From: Paramyrothecium sp. XJ0827
Taxonomy: Eukaryota > Ascomycota > Sordariomycetes > Hypocreales > Stachybotryaceae
Assembly (NCBI GenBank): GCA_020881915.1
Contig: JAJFPB010000003.1
Span: 3,410,001 to 3,474,000 of the forward strand
Length of the DNA: 64,000 bases
Reading direction: 5' to 3'
Within the stretch, counting starts at the first letter, position 1, and every line of letters begins with the position of its first letter. Shown here one piece after another: positions 47,331 to 58,151 of the stretch. The notes below the pieces were generated by a model that saw nothing but the letters and a program-made list of their open reading frames with translations, did not search any database and was not told the DNA's origin. The position numbers and the translations under genes were made by a program.

Positions 47331-48566
47331 GCATCCCAAAGCCCGGACGAAGATAATGGCTCACGTCACCCGTCGCGATGCGTGAGCGGCACCAAGACGG
47401 CCACGAAAAACGATCGCTGGGTAAAGGAAAGACTACTCCTCCGTCGTGCAGCAGGATCACATTGGCGTCATATATCAAACCGGAGAGGATAAGGCTAGGG
47501 CGCCTTGTGCGCACCATGTAGTCAAGGGCCAGGCAGGATATGGCCACAACAACAATAACAAGCTCACGGCGCAGCCCATCGCTTCCTCGTCTACCTTATC
47601 GCTTGTACAGGATGGATGGGTGCTGCTCTACCAGCGCGGCCTCCCACTTGTCGGCACCGAAAAACGGGGCCATGACCAGGTTTCACAGCCCATCGCGATT
47701 AAGCGTCTCGTGGAATTAACTTGCCCAAGCCGCCTTCATTTGGCACCTAGACCATTGGATGCGGTGTAATCACAAAATGCGTCGCACACGCATGGTACAT
47801 TGGTCCGTCCCGCAGGCCATCTTGGACTTCGCCCTGTTCTGGCGTTTCGGATCTGCAACCTACAGACGCGCTGACGCAATGACCACGCTGTTTGCCAGCA
47901 CTTCCAGGGTTTTTGCATCGTCGGGAACCAATATCCTTAATTAACTGTGGATCTCGCTGAGTAACTGCTATACACAAATTGCGGTCTCACTCTGGTTTAG
48001 CTATAATATTATGTGGCCTACCGTTGGTCTGAAAATTGCCTTGCCAAAGCCTGCCTCTTGTCATTGTTGGCTGTCCTTTTGTTTTCAACCCCGGCCATCT
48101 TAGCTTAGACACAAGGGTCGCCCAGTCTTGGTGATCCGCCCGCTCCATCCAACACAAGCGTCGCTTCTTGTGACAGATTCAATTCCAAAATAAGCCGTCT
48201 AGTCTGACGTGTGAAACGAGACGAGACCAAAGGGTCCTAACCATCACTGCAGGCTAGAGTCCGTCCCGCATCTGATTCCCTTGCCATCAACAGGTCACCC
48301 ACACCGGACTAGCCCAGATGGTTTCGTCAGCACCGCGTGGACTAAACATTGTTCGCCAGTTGCGAAGTTTCATCAGCAACCACTCTATAACCTAGCTGAT
48401 ACACTCAGCAGAACGTTAGGGGTATCATTCTTGTTGGCACAGACGGCTCGAAAAGTCGCCGGCCAGTGTCGCTCTTTGAAGTGGTAAAGTATCCCATCAA
48501 TAATGGAAACACCCCAGAGTCTCTTAGAGCCTGCACTCAACATTCGTAATTCTGTAGGCATGGTTT
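47331..48566. other. Spacer without recognised gene
   Basis: 1.2 kb between two tandem minus-strand genes. It should hold the promoter of the orphan gene and the 3' end of the roadblock gene. Short open frames show no domain. Confidence 0.45.
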
Positions 48567-49104
48567 TCATACTGGTGGGGTATCGTGCACGACTGTAAGC
48601 AAATATTTCGAATCTGGGACAATCACAATCTCCTGTTTCTTCGTGCGTAACCGGAGTAGCCTCAGCTCGTCCTGCCAAGCAGTTAGCATTCTTGTACTCG
48701 TCCGGGGTTTCTGAACCTTTCAGGGCATCATGTACCTCATCATCTAGCTCTTGGACGAGCTGTCCAGAAGAGTTGACAAAGTTCCATATCATGGCCGCAA
48801 ATTCCTCGATCCCCTGTGATTCGCTTTGTTCCGCTGCTGGAGCTTCGTTCGAGAAAGACGCCGCCGTCGACGCTGCTTGTGATTTCGTTGTCCGTAGAGC
48901 AGATATCTGGCCACTGGTTTTCAAAACAGCACCGCTTGCACGATCGAGGACAATGCTAGCTTTGACGCCCGGTTTCTTCGCTAATCGCCCCAATTTCTCC
49001 TCCAAGACGTCTTGTCCATTGGACTGGTGAATGGGTTAGCGGGCTTGACCCAAGGAGTAATGTACGAGGCATCCATGAGGACTCACAGTAAATGCGTCTG
49101 CCAT
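48567..49104 (-). CDS. Dynein light chain, roadblock/LC7 type
   Basis: Three exons (49104-49087, 49023-48736, 48671-48567) encode about 136 residues. The 18-nt first exon gives MADAFT. The body has the roadblock fold pattern: LEEKLGRLAKKPGVKASIV, then VLDRASGAVLKTSG, a helix EEFAAMIWNFVNSSGQLVQEL, and after the last splice LRLLRLRTKKQEIVIVPDSKY plus LLTVVHDTPPV, the typical closing strands of this family. A Ser/Ala/Gln-rich insertion of about 30 residues sits in the middle, longer than in animal DYNLRB. The last intron has a GCTAAC branch site. The protein should join the cytoplasmic dynein intermediate chains in microtubule transport. Related roadblock proteins act in Ragulator-type complexes, but the C-terminal sequence fits the dynein type better. 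It diverges from IPI1. Confidence 0.85.
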
Positions 49105-49485
49105 ATCTGATTTTGTTGAAGCGGCAATGGCGAACGAGGAGTCTTCGAAGGGTACGGTTATGTACGACTAATTAGTCGCCTCGCAAGTATGCCTAGCAAC
49201 CAGGCGCGTACACATTGGTCTCCGCGTTCATTGGCGTGGGGATATGGAGCTTAGCGACGGGTCGGAGTAGATTCTGCCCGCCGACACCGCCAAAATTTTA
49301 ATCTAGAGCTAACAACCAAATCCTGTCGCAAGCCAGCGTCCGAGCTACCCTGAACACGGTTGACAATTTCATTCACCCGACGTACTCTTCAAGGCGTTAC
49401 CGTTAAACCTCTATACCTCACCGTACTCACGTTTGCTTTGAAACGCCTACTCCATTCACATCTCAAAGCAGCTCACACTTTCAAC
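49105..49485. promoter_or_regulatory. Bidirectional promoter, roadblock / IPI1
   Basis: 381 bp separate the two start codons, so both promoters and leaders lie here. The right side is rich in CA and CT, as fungal leaders are. No TATA box is evident. Confidence 0.55.
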
Positions 49486-50622
49486 ATGGGTTCAAGTGCT
49501 AAGAAAAAGAAGGAGAAGAAGAAGGACTTCCAGGCACGTTGCCACTCCTCTCAAGAAATGGCAGACTGTACTAACGATTACGTCTCAGAAACCGAAGCAC
49601 AAAGTAGGCAAAGCTGCGCCGAAAGCTTCAAATTTCACAGATACCAGCTTCAAGTCAAGATGTAAGGACACTACCATTGCCATCACTGGGGGCTGTAGAG
49701 CTGACGGTGTAAAGCTATTGTAATGGGGCATCAGTCCCTCTCCACCACCGCTCCAGATATAATTCAACAATTCAAGCATAACCTTTCTCTTGCTTCTTCA
49801 TCAAGGTCGGACAAACAACGAAAAGAAGCCCTTGCCTACCTCACCAGCCAATTATCAGCAGAACCACCAGTGAATCCTGTTGGGACACACGGTGTTCTAG
49901 CCAAGCTGCTACCCTTAATCTCGGACACGTCAACTCCTGTACGGAGCCAATTACTCAAACTCATGAAGGAACTTCCCGAAGAGGAAGTCAAGCACTGTGT
50001 CGAACAGACGATCATGTTTGTTCGAGCTGGAATGACCCACCTGTCTGCAGATGTCAGCAATGACTCTCTCGCCGTGATAGAGTGGCTGCTCGAGGTCGCC
50101 GAGGACGAGATCGTGGCGTGTCCTGGAGGATGGGTGAAAACTCTGAGCACATTCTGCGCCATGATGGGCTGGCCATTGTCCACCGCAAAATCTGGCTGGT
50201 CATCAGCACCACGGCCCGGCCTGCGGGCTAAGGATGCAACCACACAAGCTCGCCAGATCGCTGCTCTAGCTCGATTTCTTCGCGCTGGGCTGAAGGCAGA
50301 AATCGCCGAAGACGACGACGACGTGGAGTACCTAGAAAGCGTGTACAGAATGCCTCGGACGTCCAATACGTTCGAACATTTGAACCTGACAGGAGCGCGG
50401 CGCGACGAAGAAGGCGAAATCTACCCAAGCCGCGAAGCACGACAGGGCATCTTCTACCGGAGATTCTTCAGTACCATAGAGAAGCACGTAGGACAGGCGA
50501 AAAAGGAGGGCGGAGCGACTGGAAGGGCGGCAGTGAATCTTGACGAGGCGCTCACGGAGGGCATGGGAGATTATGAGGCCGCGACAGCAATGGATACCCA
50601 GGACCTTCTAGAGTTGTGGTAG
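49486..50622 (+). CDS. IPI1: Pre-rRNA-processing protein Ipi1
   Basis: Three exons (49486-49533, 49589-49661, 49715-50622) encode about 342 residues. The lysine-rich start MGSSAKKKKEKKKDFQ joins KPKHKVGKAAPKASNFTDTS, the standard IPI1/TEX10 opening. This is followed by SLSTTAPDIIQQFKHNLSLA, SSRSDKQRKEALAYLTSQL and a helical-repeat region with HGVLAKLLPLISDTSTPVR. Ipi1 forms the Rix1 complex with Rix1 and Ipi3, which works in the nucleolus and nucleoplasm on ITS2 processing and pre-60S export. The first intron begins with GC (CAG|GCACGT) instead of GT but has a perfect TACTAAC branch site and a CAG acceptor, so it appears to be a GC-AG intron. The second has GTAAGG and a weak acceptor (GTAAAG). 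The total length agrees with the family. Confidence 0.92.
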
Positions 50623-51956
50623 TTTGACAATTCTAGGACAACAGCGATAGGCAGACATGCAGTGAATGAATGATCCTCGAATTCATAGCGTTGTGCCGAT
50701 GTTTGCTCCTAGAAATGCATGTATCCGAAGCAATGGTTGGTTGTGGTTGGCTTTCGTCTGATTTGCTCCCTGCTTGCCAGAAAGCTTTGCGTGTGCCAAT
50801 ACGTCCATGCTACTTCTTCTTTCATCGCTTCTGTTGATTAGTTAAAGGATTCCTCATTCATCCATGGTATTGGGGAAGCGGTACCAGTACAAATCGTTCT
50901 CGATCATGCCATTCGACAGAGGAGCCGTCAACGGCCAAATCAGCTCGGATAGGAATCCTCCTCGCAGGCAAAAGAGAAGAGATCCCGACATCGTTCTGCT
51001 GCGAGTGGAAATCAAAGCCTAAAATAAGTTTTCTCTTGTAAATCCACCATTATCTCCGTTGGAGCTGCTTGGTATAAGCCGCCCCTCGAGATGCTGAAGG
51101 CGGAAGAAGGGGTACCTTACCAAACGTACGATTCCACATGGCAGGTGGCCGAGTTGCTACTGCTGCCGCTGCCACCGCTGCCACCGGGCAACTGCCAGAT
51201 CCTCGCGGGTATAAGTCGGCCGCCTCAACTCTCCCTCTCCCAACCCTCTTCTCTTCTCCACACCCTCATCTCTGCAACTCCTGTGCCGTGCATTGTTCAT
51301 CGTCCTCGTTGCCTTTCTGGACCGTGGAGCATCGTTGAACATCGCTGGAGACTCATCGAGACGTTTGACAAACGGCTCATCAATTTCCAGGTAAGGTATA
51401 TCCAGTCAGTTCCCTTTCTCTCCCACCTCCCTCATCAGATACTACCCAACTTGATGCTGTTTGCATCGATCTCCATGGATCATCACATCTCCCATCACAT
51501 CTATCATTACCGATCCATCAGAAATTAACTTGAAACTTACCCTTGATCATCAGGATACCGTGTGTGCCCCAAGCATTTTTGAGAGACTGAGTTACGCTGC
51601 CGAGCCATCTCAACTTCACCAAACCAAGCTGTTTACATCACCCAGGTAAGAACTCCGTTATTATGTATCCATCTCTCAAACATCATCTTCATCTCGGCTT
51701 CATCAACTCTGAACATCTCGATATCACCTGCTGCGTTGCTTTTCAAAGATTCCTCCGTCACCAGTGCAAAACACCGTCGATTTCCGTTTCCTTTCATCCC
51801 ATCACATTTTTCATTCATTTGTCTTCCCGGTACTGTACACCTTTTCCCCACACGCTTCTACTACTCGCATTCTTGCGGCTCGCATTTCATGCTCATCATC
51901 AAATTTTGTCGAAGCTCCATGAAATCTAACAAAGTTTCCATTAGTCGAACTTGAAA
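50623..51956. promoter_or_regulatory. Promoter and spliced leader region of the DEAD-box gene
   Basis: 1.3 kb between IPI1 and the helicase, both on the plus strand. The left part holds the IPI1 3' end. A CT-rich leader begins at about 51220 and contains two probable leader introns, listed separately. Short open frames inside are probably not translated proteins. Confidence 0.55.
51391..51944 (+). other. Two probable introns in the 5' leader of the DEAD-box gene
   Basis: CAG|GTAAGG at 51391 pairs with ATCATCAG at 51553, and CAG|GTAAGA at 51646 pairs with CTAACAAAGTTTCCATTAG ending at 51944, only 12 bases before the start codon. The second has a clear CTAAC branch site. They are inferred from splice motifs alone. 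Confidence 0.55.
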
Positions 51957-54081
51957 ATGCCGGAGCACTGGACACAGGGTCTCCTAGAGGCCCTTCCAGT
52001 GGACAGCAACCAGATCCATGGCGATGCCAATGGAGTCGACAATGAGCCTGCCCCCCAGGAGGCCAAACCTCCTGTTCAAGGATGGGATGCTCAGCAGGCT
52101 GAAGATTATACCGCTGATTCTGGTGTCATCATGACAAGTGCTCCTGATGGATGTGCTCGCGTTTACCAGTGGAACGATGAGTTTGGCGATGTCGGCCCAA
52201 GCTTTCCTGACCTTGAAGTCGAACTATTTGGCGATCCCAGAGATCGCCAGCGCACCGGTCTGGACTTTTCTGCGTAAGTTTTGACAACCTTCCATGGTGA
52301 AGTAACGCTCACGTTGCCATAGCATTGAGACAATCGAGGTTCATCAGGAAGGGCCTGTGAAAATTGCTCCCGTCCAGTCTTTCAGAGACGCAGGCCTTCA
52401 CCCTGTCATGTTGGAGAACGTGGGACTCTCTGGGTACGATAACCCTACTCCTATTCAGAAGTACACGATTCCTTCCATCTTGTCTGGTCATGATGTGATT
52501 GGCATTGCTCAAACTGGTATGTGTGCTGTTGTGTTTCAAAGCCTCTGAATTCAGCTAACCATACACCCATCACAGGATCCGGCAAGACAGCTGCCTACCT
52601 GATACCAATTATCAGTAAACTCATGGGCAAAGCAAAAAAGTTGGCCGCTCCAAGACCCAACCCTGCAACATTTCGTGAGGGCATGGATGAGGTGACCGCA
52701 GAGCCCTTGGTCCTCATTGTTGCACCTACTCGAGAACTGGCTGTCCAGATCTTCAACGAGGCACGAAGGTTCTGCTACCGTTCTATGTTGCGGCCATGCG
52801 TTGTTTACGGTGGTGTGTCTGTCAAAGACCAACTCAACCTCCTTGGCAAGGGTTGCGACATTCTCATCGGGACGCCCGGCCGACTTGTGGATTTCATTCA
52901 ACGACCAAGAAACTTGACGCTTCGCCGTCTCCGTTACATGATCATTGATGAAGCCGATGAGATGCTTGACGTGGGTTGGAGTGATGACCTTCGTGCTATT
53001 CTGTCTGGAGGAGGTGAGTGTCCCATATCATCAGACCATGAGCGAGCCATGACTAACACTTTTACTAGAACAAGATGAGGGCAATGTCAAGTTTGGACTA
53101 TTCTCTGCCACGTTTCCCAAGGCAGCTCGGGACCTTGCCAAAGAATATCTTGCTTCTTCCCACGTTCGCTTCCGCGTTGGCCGTGCTGGAAGCACGACTC
53201 AAAACATCAGACAAATCGTCCTCCCTGCTGAGCGTCACGAGAAGCGGGACGTTTTGCTTAAGCTGTTGAAAGGCATGCCTGGTGTCCGAACAATTGTGTT
53301 CGTCAACAGTCGCCAGGAAGCCGACAACCTGGACGACTTCTTATGGAATATGGGCCTGCCGGTTACCTCGATCCATAGTGATCGAAGCCAAATAGAACGT
53401 GAGGCTGCGATGCGCGCATTCCGCGCCGGTAAAGCACCTGTTCTTATCGCCACGGGAGTCACGAGCCGAGGAATCGATGTCCGCAATGTAATGCACGTCA
53501 TCAACTATGACCTCCCGTCGATGGACCATGGCGGAATAGAAGAGTACACGCATCGAATTGGTAAGGCATTCCGTTTCGTGTCTCAGTATTCTCAACTAAT
53601 CATCACAGGCCGGACGGGGCGTATCGGTCACAAAGGAGTGGCAACCTCTCTCTTCGGAGAAAGAGATGAGCCTATGGCATCGGTGCTGACTCGTACCCTG
53701 TTGGAAACCAAGCAGGAAATTCCGGATTTTCTTCAACAGTACGTTCCAAGTGGTGATGCTGCTGAGAACCCGAAGTTCGAAACGGAATCCGATTTTGATC
53801 CCAATGATCTTGGTGGCCAGACTGACGGAAACTTCGGTGGTGATGGTGGCTGGGGTGCTGGCAACGGCGACGGCGATGGCGCAACTGACAATGCTGCTTG
53901 GGGAGCTGGTAGCTCAGCACCACCCCAGGAAGAAGCCTGGGGCGCGAACGCTCCCACCGCTGAAAGCCAGCAGGAAAACCACGAAAACACCTGGGAAATG
54001 CCTGCACAGAGTGCAGACGGCGTCCCACATGACAGCTGGGGTGCCGCACCCCAACCTGCCTTAGCTGCTCAAGCATGGTAG
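51957..54081 (+). CDS. DEAD-box ATP-dependent RNA helicase (Ded1/Vasa-like)
   Basis: Five exons (51957-52273, 52323-52516, 52576-53013, 53069-53560, 53609-54081) encode about 637 residues. The helicase motifs follow in order: Q motif GYDNPTPIQKYTIP, motif I AQTGSGKT (restored across an intron), Ia PTRELAVQI, Ib TPGRLVDF, II DEAD, III SATF, IV VFVNS, V IATGVTSRGIDV, and VI YTHRIGRTGRIG (also restored across an intron). The N-terminal 120 residues are acidic and Pro/Gln-rich without the RGG boxes of classical Ded1. The C-terminal 140 residues are acidic and contain scattered WGA repeats (GGWGAGNG, AAWGAG, EAWGAN, DSWGAA). Motif V has TGVTSRG where most relatives have TDVAARG. It should unwind RNA duplexes in translation or RNA storage; its exact paralogue cannot be told. 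Confidence 0.93.
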
Positions 54082-54541
54082 TTCTGCTTGTGGTTCACGA
54101 CAGTCAGTCACATCCAATTTCGACAAGGATATGAAAAGTTGCTAGTGTTAATCAGAGGATGCGATTCGAATGGAATCTGGGAAAGAAAGTAGCATAATGA
54201 GTCTTTCACGGCAGCATGGAAGCCGAGTCCATAGATTTCTCGATAGCTAGGCCAATTGATACGTGTGCCATTTGTTCATTCTACGACCGAACTGAGGAGT
54301 GTGTATAGTCCAAACTTGTGTGGTATGTCCAGTACGTTATGTTCGAGGTAGTTATTCTAGCGATTGCTAAGGTACCTATGCCAGTTTTTGGGTGTTTGCT
54401 ACCTTCAGTGCCCCTATTCACAATATCCCAATTCGTAGGTGTCGTATTGGCATGATATGTCGTACATGGTATATTAGTATTAGGATGGCGCTAGTAGTTT
54501 TCTCATACAAGTACAATTCTTCCAACAAGTGCTCATGACAC
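54082..54541. other. Convergent spacer, DEAD-box helicase / aldehyde dehydrogenase
   Basis: 460 bp between two converging genes. It is moderately AT-rich and should contain both 3' untranslated regions. Nothing else was recognised. Confidence 0.55.
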
Positions 54542-56446
54542 TCAGGCAATTCCCATCATCCTACGCAGGCCTTTTGCTTTTGCGCCCAGCCCGCCATAGC
54601 CAACCTCAACGACGCCTTGAGTGAAGTTCCAACCCTTCTGCTGGCTCGGTATGGGATAACGCACTGGTGGTGGAATGCCTGTACGTACGCCTAGCCAGCC
54701 GAAGCGATCCTCACAAACACTCTTGATATTGCAGAGACCTCGCAGTCCCTCCTCGCCTGCGAAGCGACCGTAGCCGGATCCCGCAACACCGCCGAATGGT
54801 AGCTGAACGGCGTAGTACACTGCGAAGTCGTTGATGGCAACCATGCCAGCTTTGAGGCCGTGTACAATGGCCTTCATGGCAGGGTCAGAATCGGAGCCGT
54901 GGACGGAGGCGCCGAGGCCGAAGTTGGGTGCGTTGGCGAGAGCGAGGATGTCATCCGCCGAAGAGGACGAGGCGCGGAGAATAGTGAGCACTGGAGCGAA
55001 GCACTCGTGTTGGGCGATGCGCATGTCCGGGGTGACGTCAACCAGCATGGTGGGCTGGAAGTAATGGCCTTTGGGGTATTCTGGGTGCTGGTGACGGCGA
55101 CCGCCTGCCAGCAAGCGAGCGCCTTGCGAGACGGCCTCAGCGATGAGCTCTTCGAGGCGGGAGAAGGAGGCGTCGGAGATCATGGCGCCCATGTCGGCGT
55201 CCGGACCGAGGCGAATCGATTTGACTCGGGGCTCAAGCATCTCAACAAGTCTATCGTAGACGGCAGGACCAGCGATGACACGCTCAATGCCTATGCAGTT
55301 TTGTCCTGCGGCCTGGAACGTCCCTCGGAGAATCACCTCGGCAATGCGCGTCAAGTCACTCTTCGCAGAGTCGAGCACAATGAAGGGGTCCTTGCCGCCT
55401 AGCTCGGCAACAACGGGGGTCAAGCTCTTCGCCGCGCTTGCCGCAACGTGGTGGGCCACGGCCTGGGAGCCGATGAAGGTAATGTGGCTGATGTCCGGGT
55501 GGGAGGTGAGGTGGCCGGCCGTCTGGGGCCAGCACACGACGGTCTGCACGAGGTGCGGGTCGTGGCCGTGGGCGACGAGCGCGCCGCGGACGATGTTGGT
55601 GTACCAGGCGCTGGACCAAGCCGTCTGCTCCGAGACCTTGACGACGATGCCGTTGCCGGCGAAGATGGCGCTTATGATGGGTCCGAGCAAGTTGTGGAAG
55701 GGGTAGTTCCAACTGACGAGGGCGGAGACGACGCCCAGCGGCTCGTAGTGGACCGTGTTGCGCTTGTAGGTCATGAGGAGGTTGGTGGGCCGCGACGAGG
55801 GCCGCAGGGCGGCTTCGCCGTGCTTGAGGGTCCACTGGATCTTCTCGACGGTGACGAGGATCTCGCCGAGCTGGGCGTCGACCATGGTCTTGCCGCTGTC
55901 GAGGGCGGAGACGCGGCAGATCTGCTCCGAGTTTTCCATGACGTAGCGCATGAGGGAGCGCAGGACGGCCCGGCGCTCGTCAAAGCTCGTGGCGGCCCAC
56001 CGGCGCTGGGCGACGTGGGCGGCGGCGACGGCGCGGTCGATGGCGGCCGGGGTGGAGGGGTTGACGAGCCCCAGGAGCTGGCCGGTGGCCGGGGCGTAGC
56101 ACTGGATGGCGGAGCTGCCGGGCAGCTTGATGCCGGCGTGCTCGACGGTCGTCTCGGCGTCGGGGAGCTTGGGCGGGGGCACCGTGTAGCGGCGGGGGCC
56201 CGGGGCGGACGAGGCGTGCGAGAGGCGGATGAGGAGGAACGAGAAGGCGATGGCGACGAGGGCGACGGCCGTCTGGAGCGCGGGCTGTCTGGAGAAGGGG
56301 GGCAATTGCGGTCAGTTCCGGGGGCGCTGCGTCTCGGTGCGATCCTGAGGGTAAGATTGCTCGTACGGTATGTTCAGAAAGGCCGAGCCATGCTCCAGCC
56401 AGCTCTGCCACAACGGCATCGAGCTCGCCGGGGCGGATGCGTTCAT
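54542..56446 (-). CDS. Membrane-anchored aldehyde dehydrogenase, Msc7-like
   Basis: Two exons (56446-56367 and 56288-54542) encode about 608 residues. The N-terminus has a hydrophobic segment at about residues 28-47 (LQTAVALVAIAFSFLLIRL), an ER-type signal anchor. The catalytic domain follows: SWNYPFHNLLGPIISAIFAG, TFIGS near residue 300, the general base Glu in VVAELGGKDPF near 321, and the nucleophile Cys in GQNCIG near 357, all as in active aldehyde dehydrogenases. The PFGGVAGSGYGRFAGEEGLRG block near the end is typical of the family. The C-terminal 60 residues are extended and Gly-rich. The closest match by layout is yeast Msc7. The enzyme should oxidise aldehydes, perhaps fatty aldehydes, with NAD(P); the substrate is not shown. 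The strand opposite carries a long GC-driven open frame that is not a gene. Confidence 0.9.
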
Positions 56447-58151
56447 GTTTGAAGTCGCTTGGGGGCGTGGCGGACGGACAAGGTGGGAAGAGTCGACCTG
56501 TTTTTTTTCCTTCTTTCTTTTTCGTCCACTCTGTTCTGCGGAGCTTCAATGGTGCGATGATGCGCCCAAGCCAGGAAGAGTCCCTGAGAGAAGCCGGCAA
56601 TTGGCCGTTTGATTCGACGGTGCCTCCCCTTCCCGAGTTCGTGGGGTTGACTTTCTTTTATTTGGTGATGGGGTGGTTTGCCGGACGGGGCTTTTCTTTT
56701 TGTGGGGGCGGTTCGGTGGAGCCGCCCAAGGTGGGTTGCTCAAAAGAGTAAAGGTCGAGGTACAAGCGTGGACCCCTTCTTCGACCCCTTCGACCCTGTG
56801 ACCACCCCTGCCAATGCCACGCAAAGTGGTGAGCAAAAATACAAGGACTGCAAAACGGTCCATTATCAATAGCAGCATCGGGGAATTATAGGGGAAAATA
56901 GAGAAAAATACACCAATTCTTAAATAAGGCTAATATATTTTTAATATAAAATACTAAGACTTATTTTAAATAATTTCAGAAATCTAGATATAAGTAATAA
57001 AAGCTACTTCTCATCATATCTTCATCAGTATGTCTACTGTTTTACGGTCCATTGCTACGGCTGCCGACGCCTATGACACTGCTTCAAACGCACGCCATGA
57101 GTTAGTCGTGTATCTCGATGGCTGGAATTGGGTCGATTACTGCACAGACACGCCTCGGTCTGCCAACTCGTGCAAGTCATCTCGAGTATTCGAGGTGCGC
57201 AAGCCCACCAACTTTTACATCATAACTGCGTGGTTCGTCACACGTGGAGCTCGCAAGCAGATTGGGAGACAAGGTTATTCGTCGTTATCTCCAAGAACGG
57301 CCTAATTATAATAATTCTATGTGCACCCAGATCCCCCCATCCAAAGAGGCCCATCCTGCCCATTCACCCTGTCTGTGAAAACGCCATTTCTCACTCCAGA
57401 GTCTCAAAATATCTCTCTTCCTCCCTCTCTCTCTCTCTCTTCCTTCGCCATCTTTCCTCCGCAGGCAATAAACCAAGAAACGAGTACCGGGACAAGACAG
57501 AGGGGACGGCAGGGGACGCGAGGTGGGAAATAGCTTGACTGTAACAAAGAAACGGATAATAAAAAGGAACAATTCGAGGGAACGATGATAGTTTTTCCTC
57601 CGCCCATCGCAGAAAAACGCAAGTCTAAGATGCACACAAAACAATATTTATATCACGAAGAAGGCAGGGAAAAGACCAAACAGTGAAAGCCTCACTCCTC
57701 CATTTCCTCTTGAAACGCCTGGCCAGGAAAGAAAAGACAGAAACGCCGGCGCGAAGTAGTGAAGAAGTAACGTCTTATGCCATGACACGCTCGTCAAAAA
57801 GATCGGGTTTGCGTGGGTGAATTCGTAGAGTGGATAGTGGTGAGTTAGAGGTGGCGACTCGTTCAGATGCGTGTTGTTGTGTCCCGTGCAGGATCGTCAG
57901 AGCATGGAAGACCACGACATCCTTTCGTTTTGCGTTGAAAGGCAAAGAAGGGGATATCAAAACGTAGGAGAAGAAGGGTAGATTATTGTTCTTTTCGCAA
58001 AGACAAGGAGAAAATGTGATGACACCAGTCCGACGTACAATGATCAATCGTACATCCTTTGTCAAAAATCGCAACGGAGGGTATATGACGGGAGTAGGGT
58101 GGCTGGCAATGGCAACGAAAATGAGCTTCAAGGTCGACGCCTTAGTGAAGC
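56447..58151. other. Spacer with an AT-rich island
   Basis: 1.7 kb between two tandem minus-strand genes. The right part (57310-58151) is probably the 3' end of the flippase gene. The left part holds the dehydrogenase promoter, purine- and pyrimidine-rich. An AT-rich patch lies at 56876-57012. No gene was recognised. Confidence 0.5.
56876..57012. repeat. AT-rich island with inverted repeat, possible RIP-mutated relic
   Basis: About 135 bp dominated by A and T, in sharp contrast to both sides. TTAAATAAGGCT (56920-56931) is nearly complementary to AGACTTATTTTAA (56957-56969), giving a short stem with an AT-only loop. TpA and ATA steps are abundant, as in RIP-mutated DNA. No coding potential or longer element is visible. 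Confidence 0.6.

Noticed and set aside
55448..56452. A 334-residue open frame on the plus strand across the aldehyde dehydrogenase gene
   Set aside because: It mirrors GC-rich third positions of the dehydrogenase and is Gly/Asp/Val/Arg-rich with no domain. The dehydrogenase is supported by intact motifs.
57030..57305. A 91-residue plus-strand frame next to the AT-rich island
   Set aside because: It begins at the edge of the AT-rich patch, has no recognised domain and no introns. It might be a fragment of a decayed gene, but nothing shows that.
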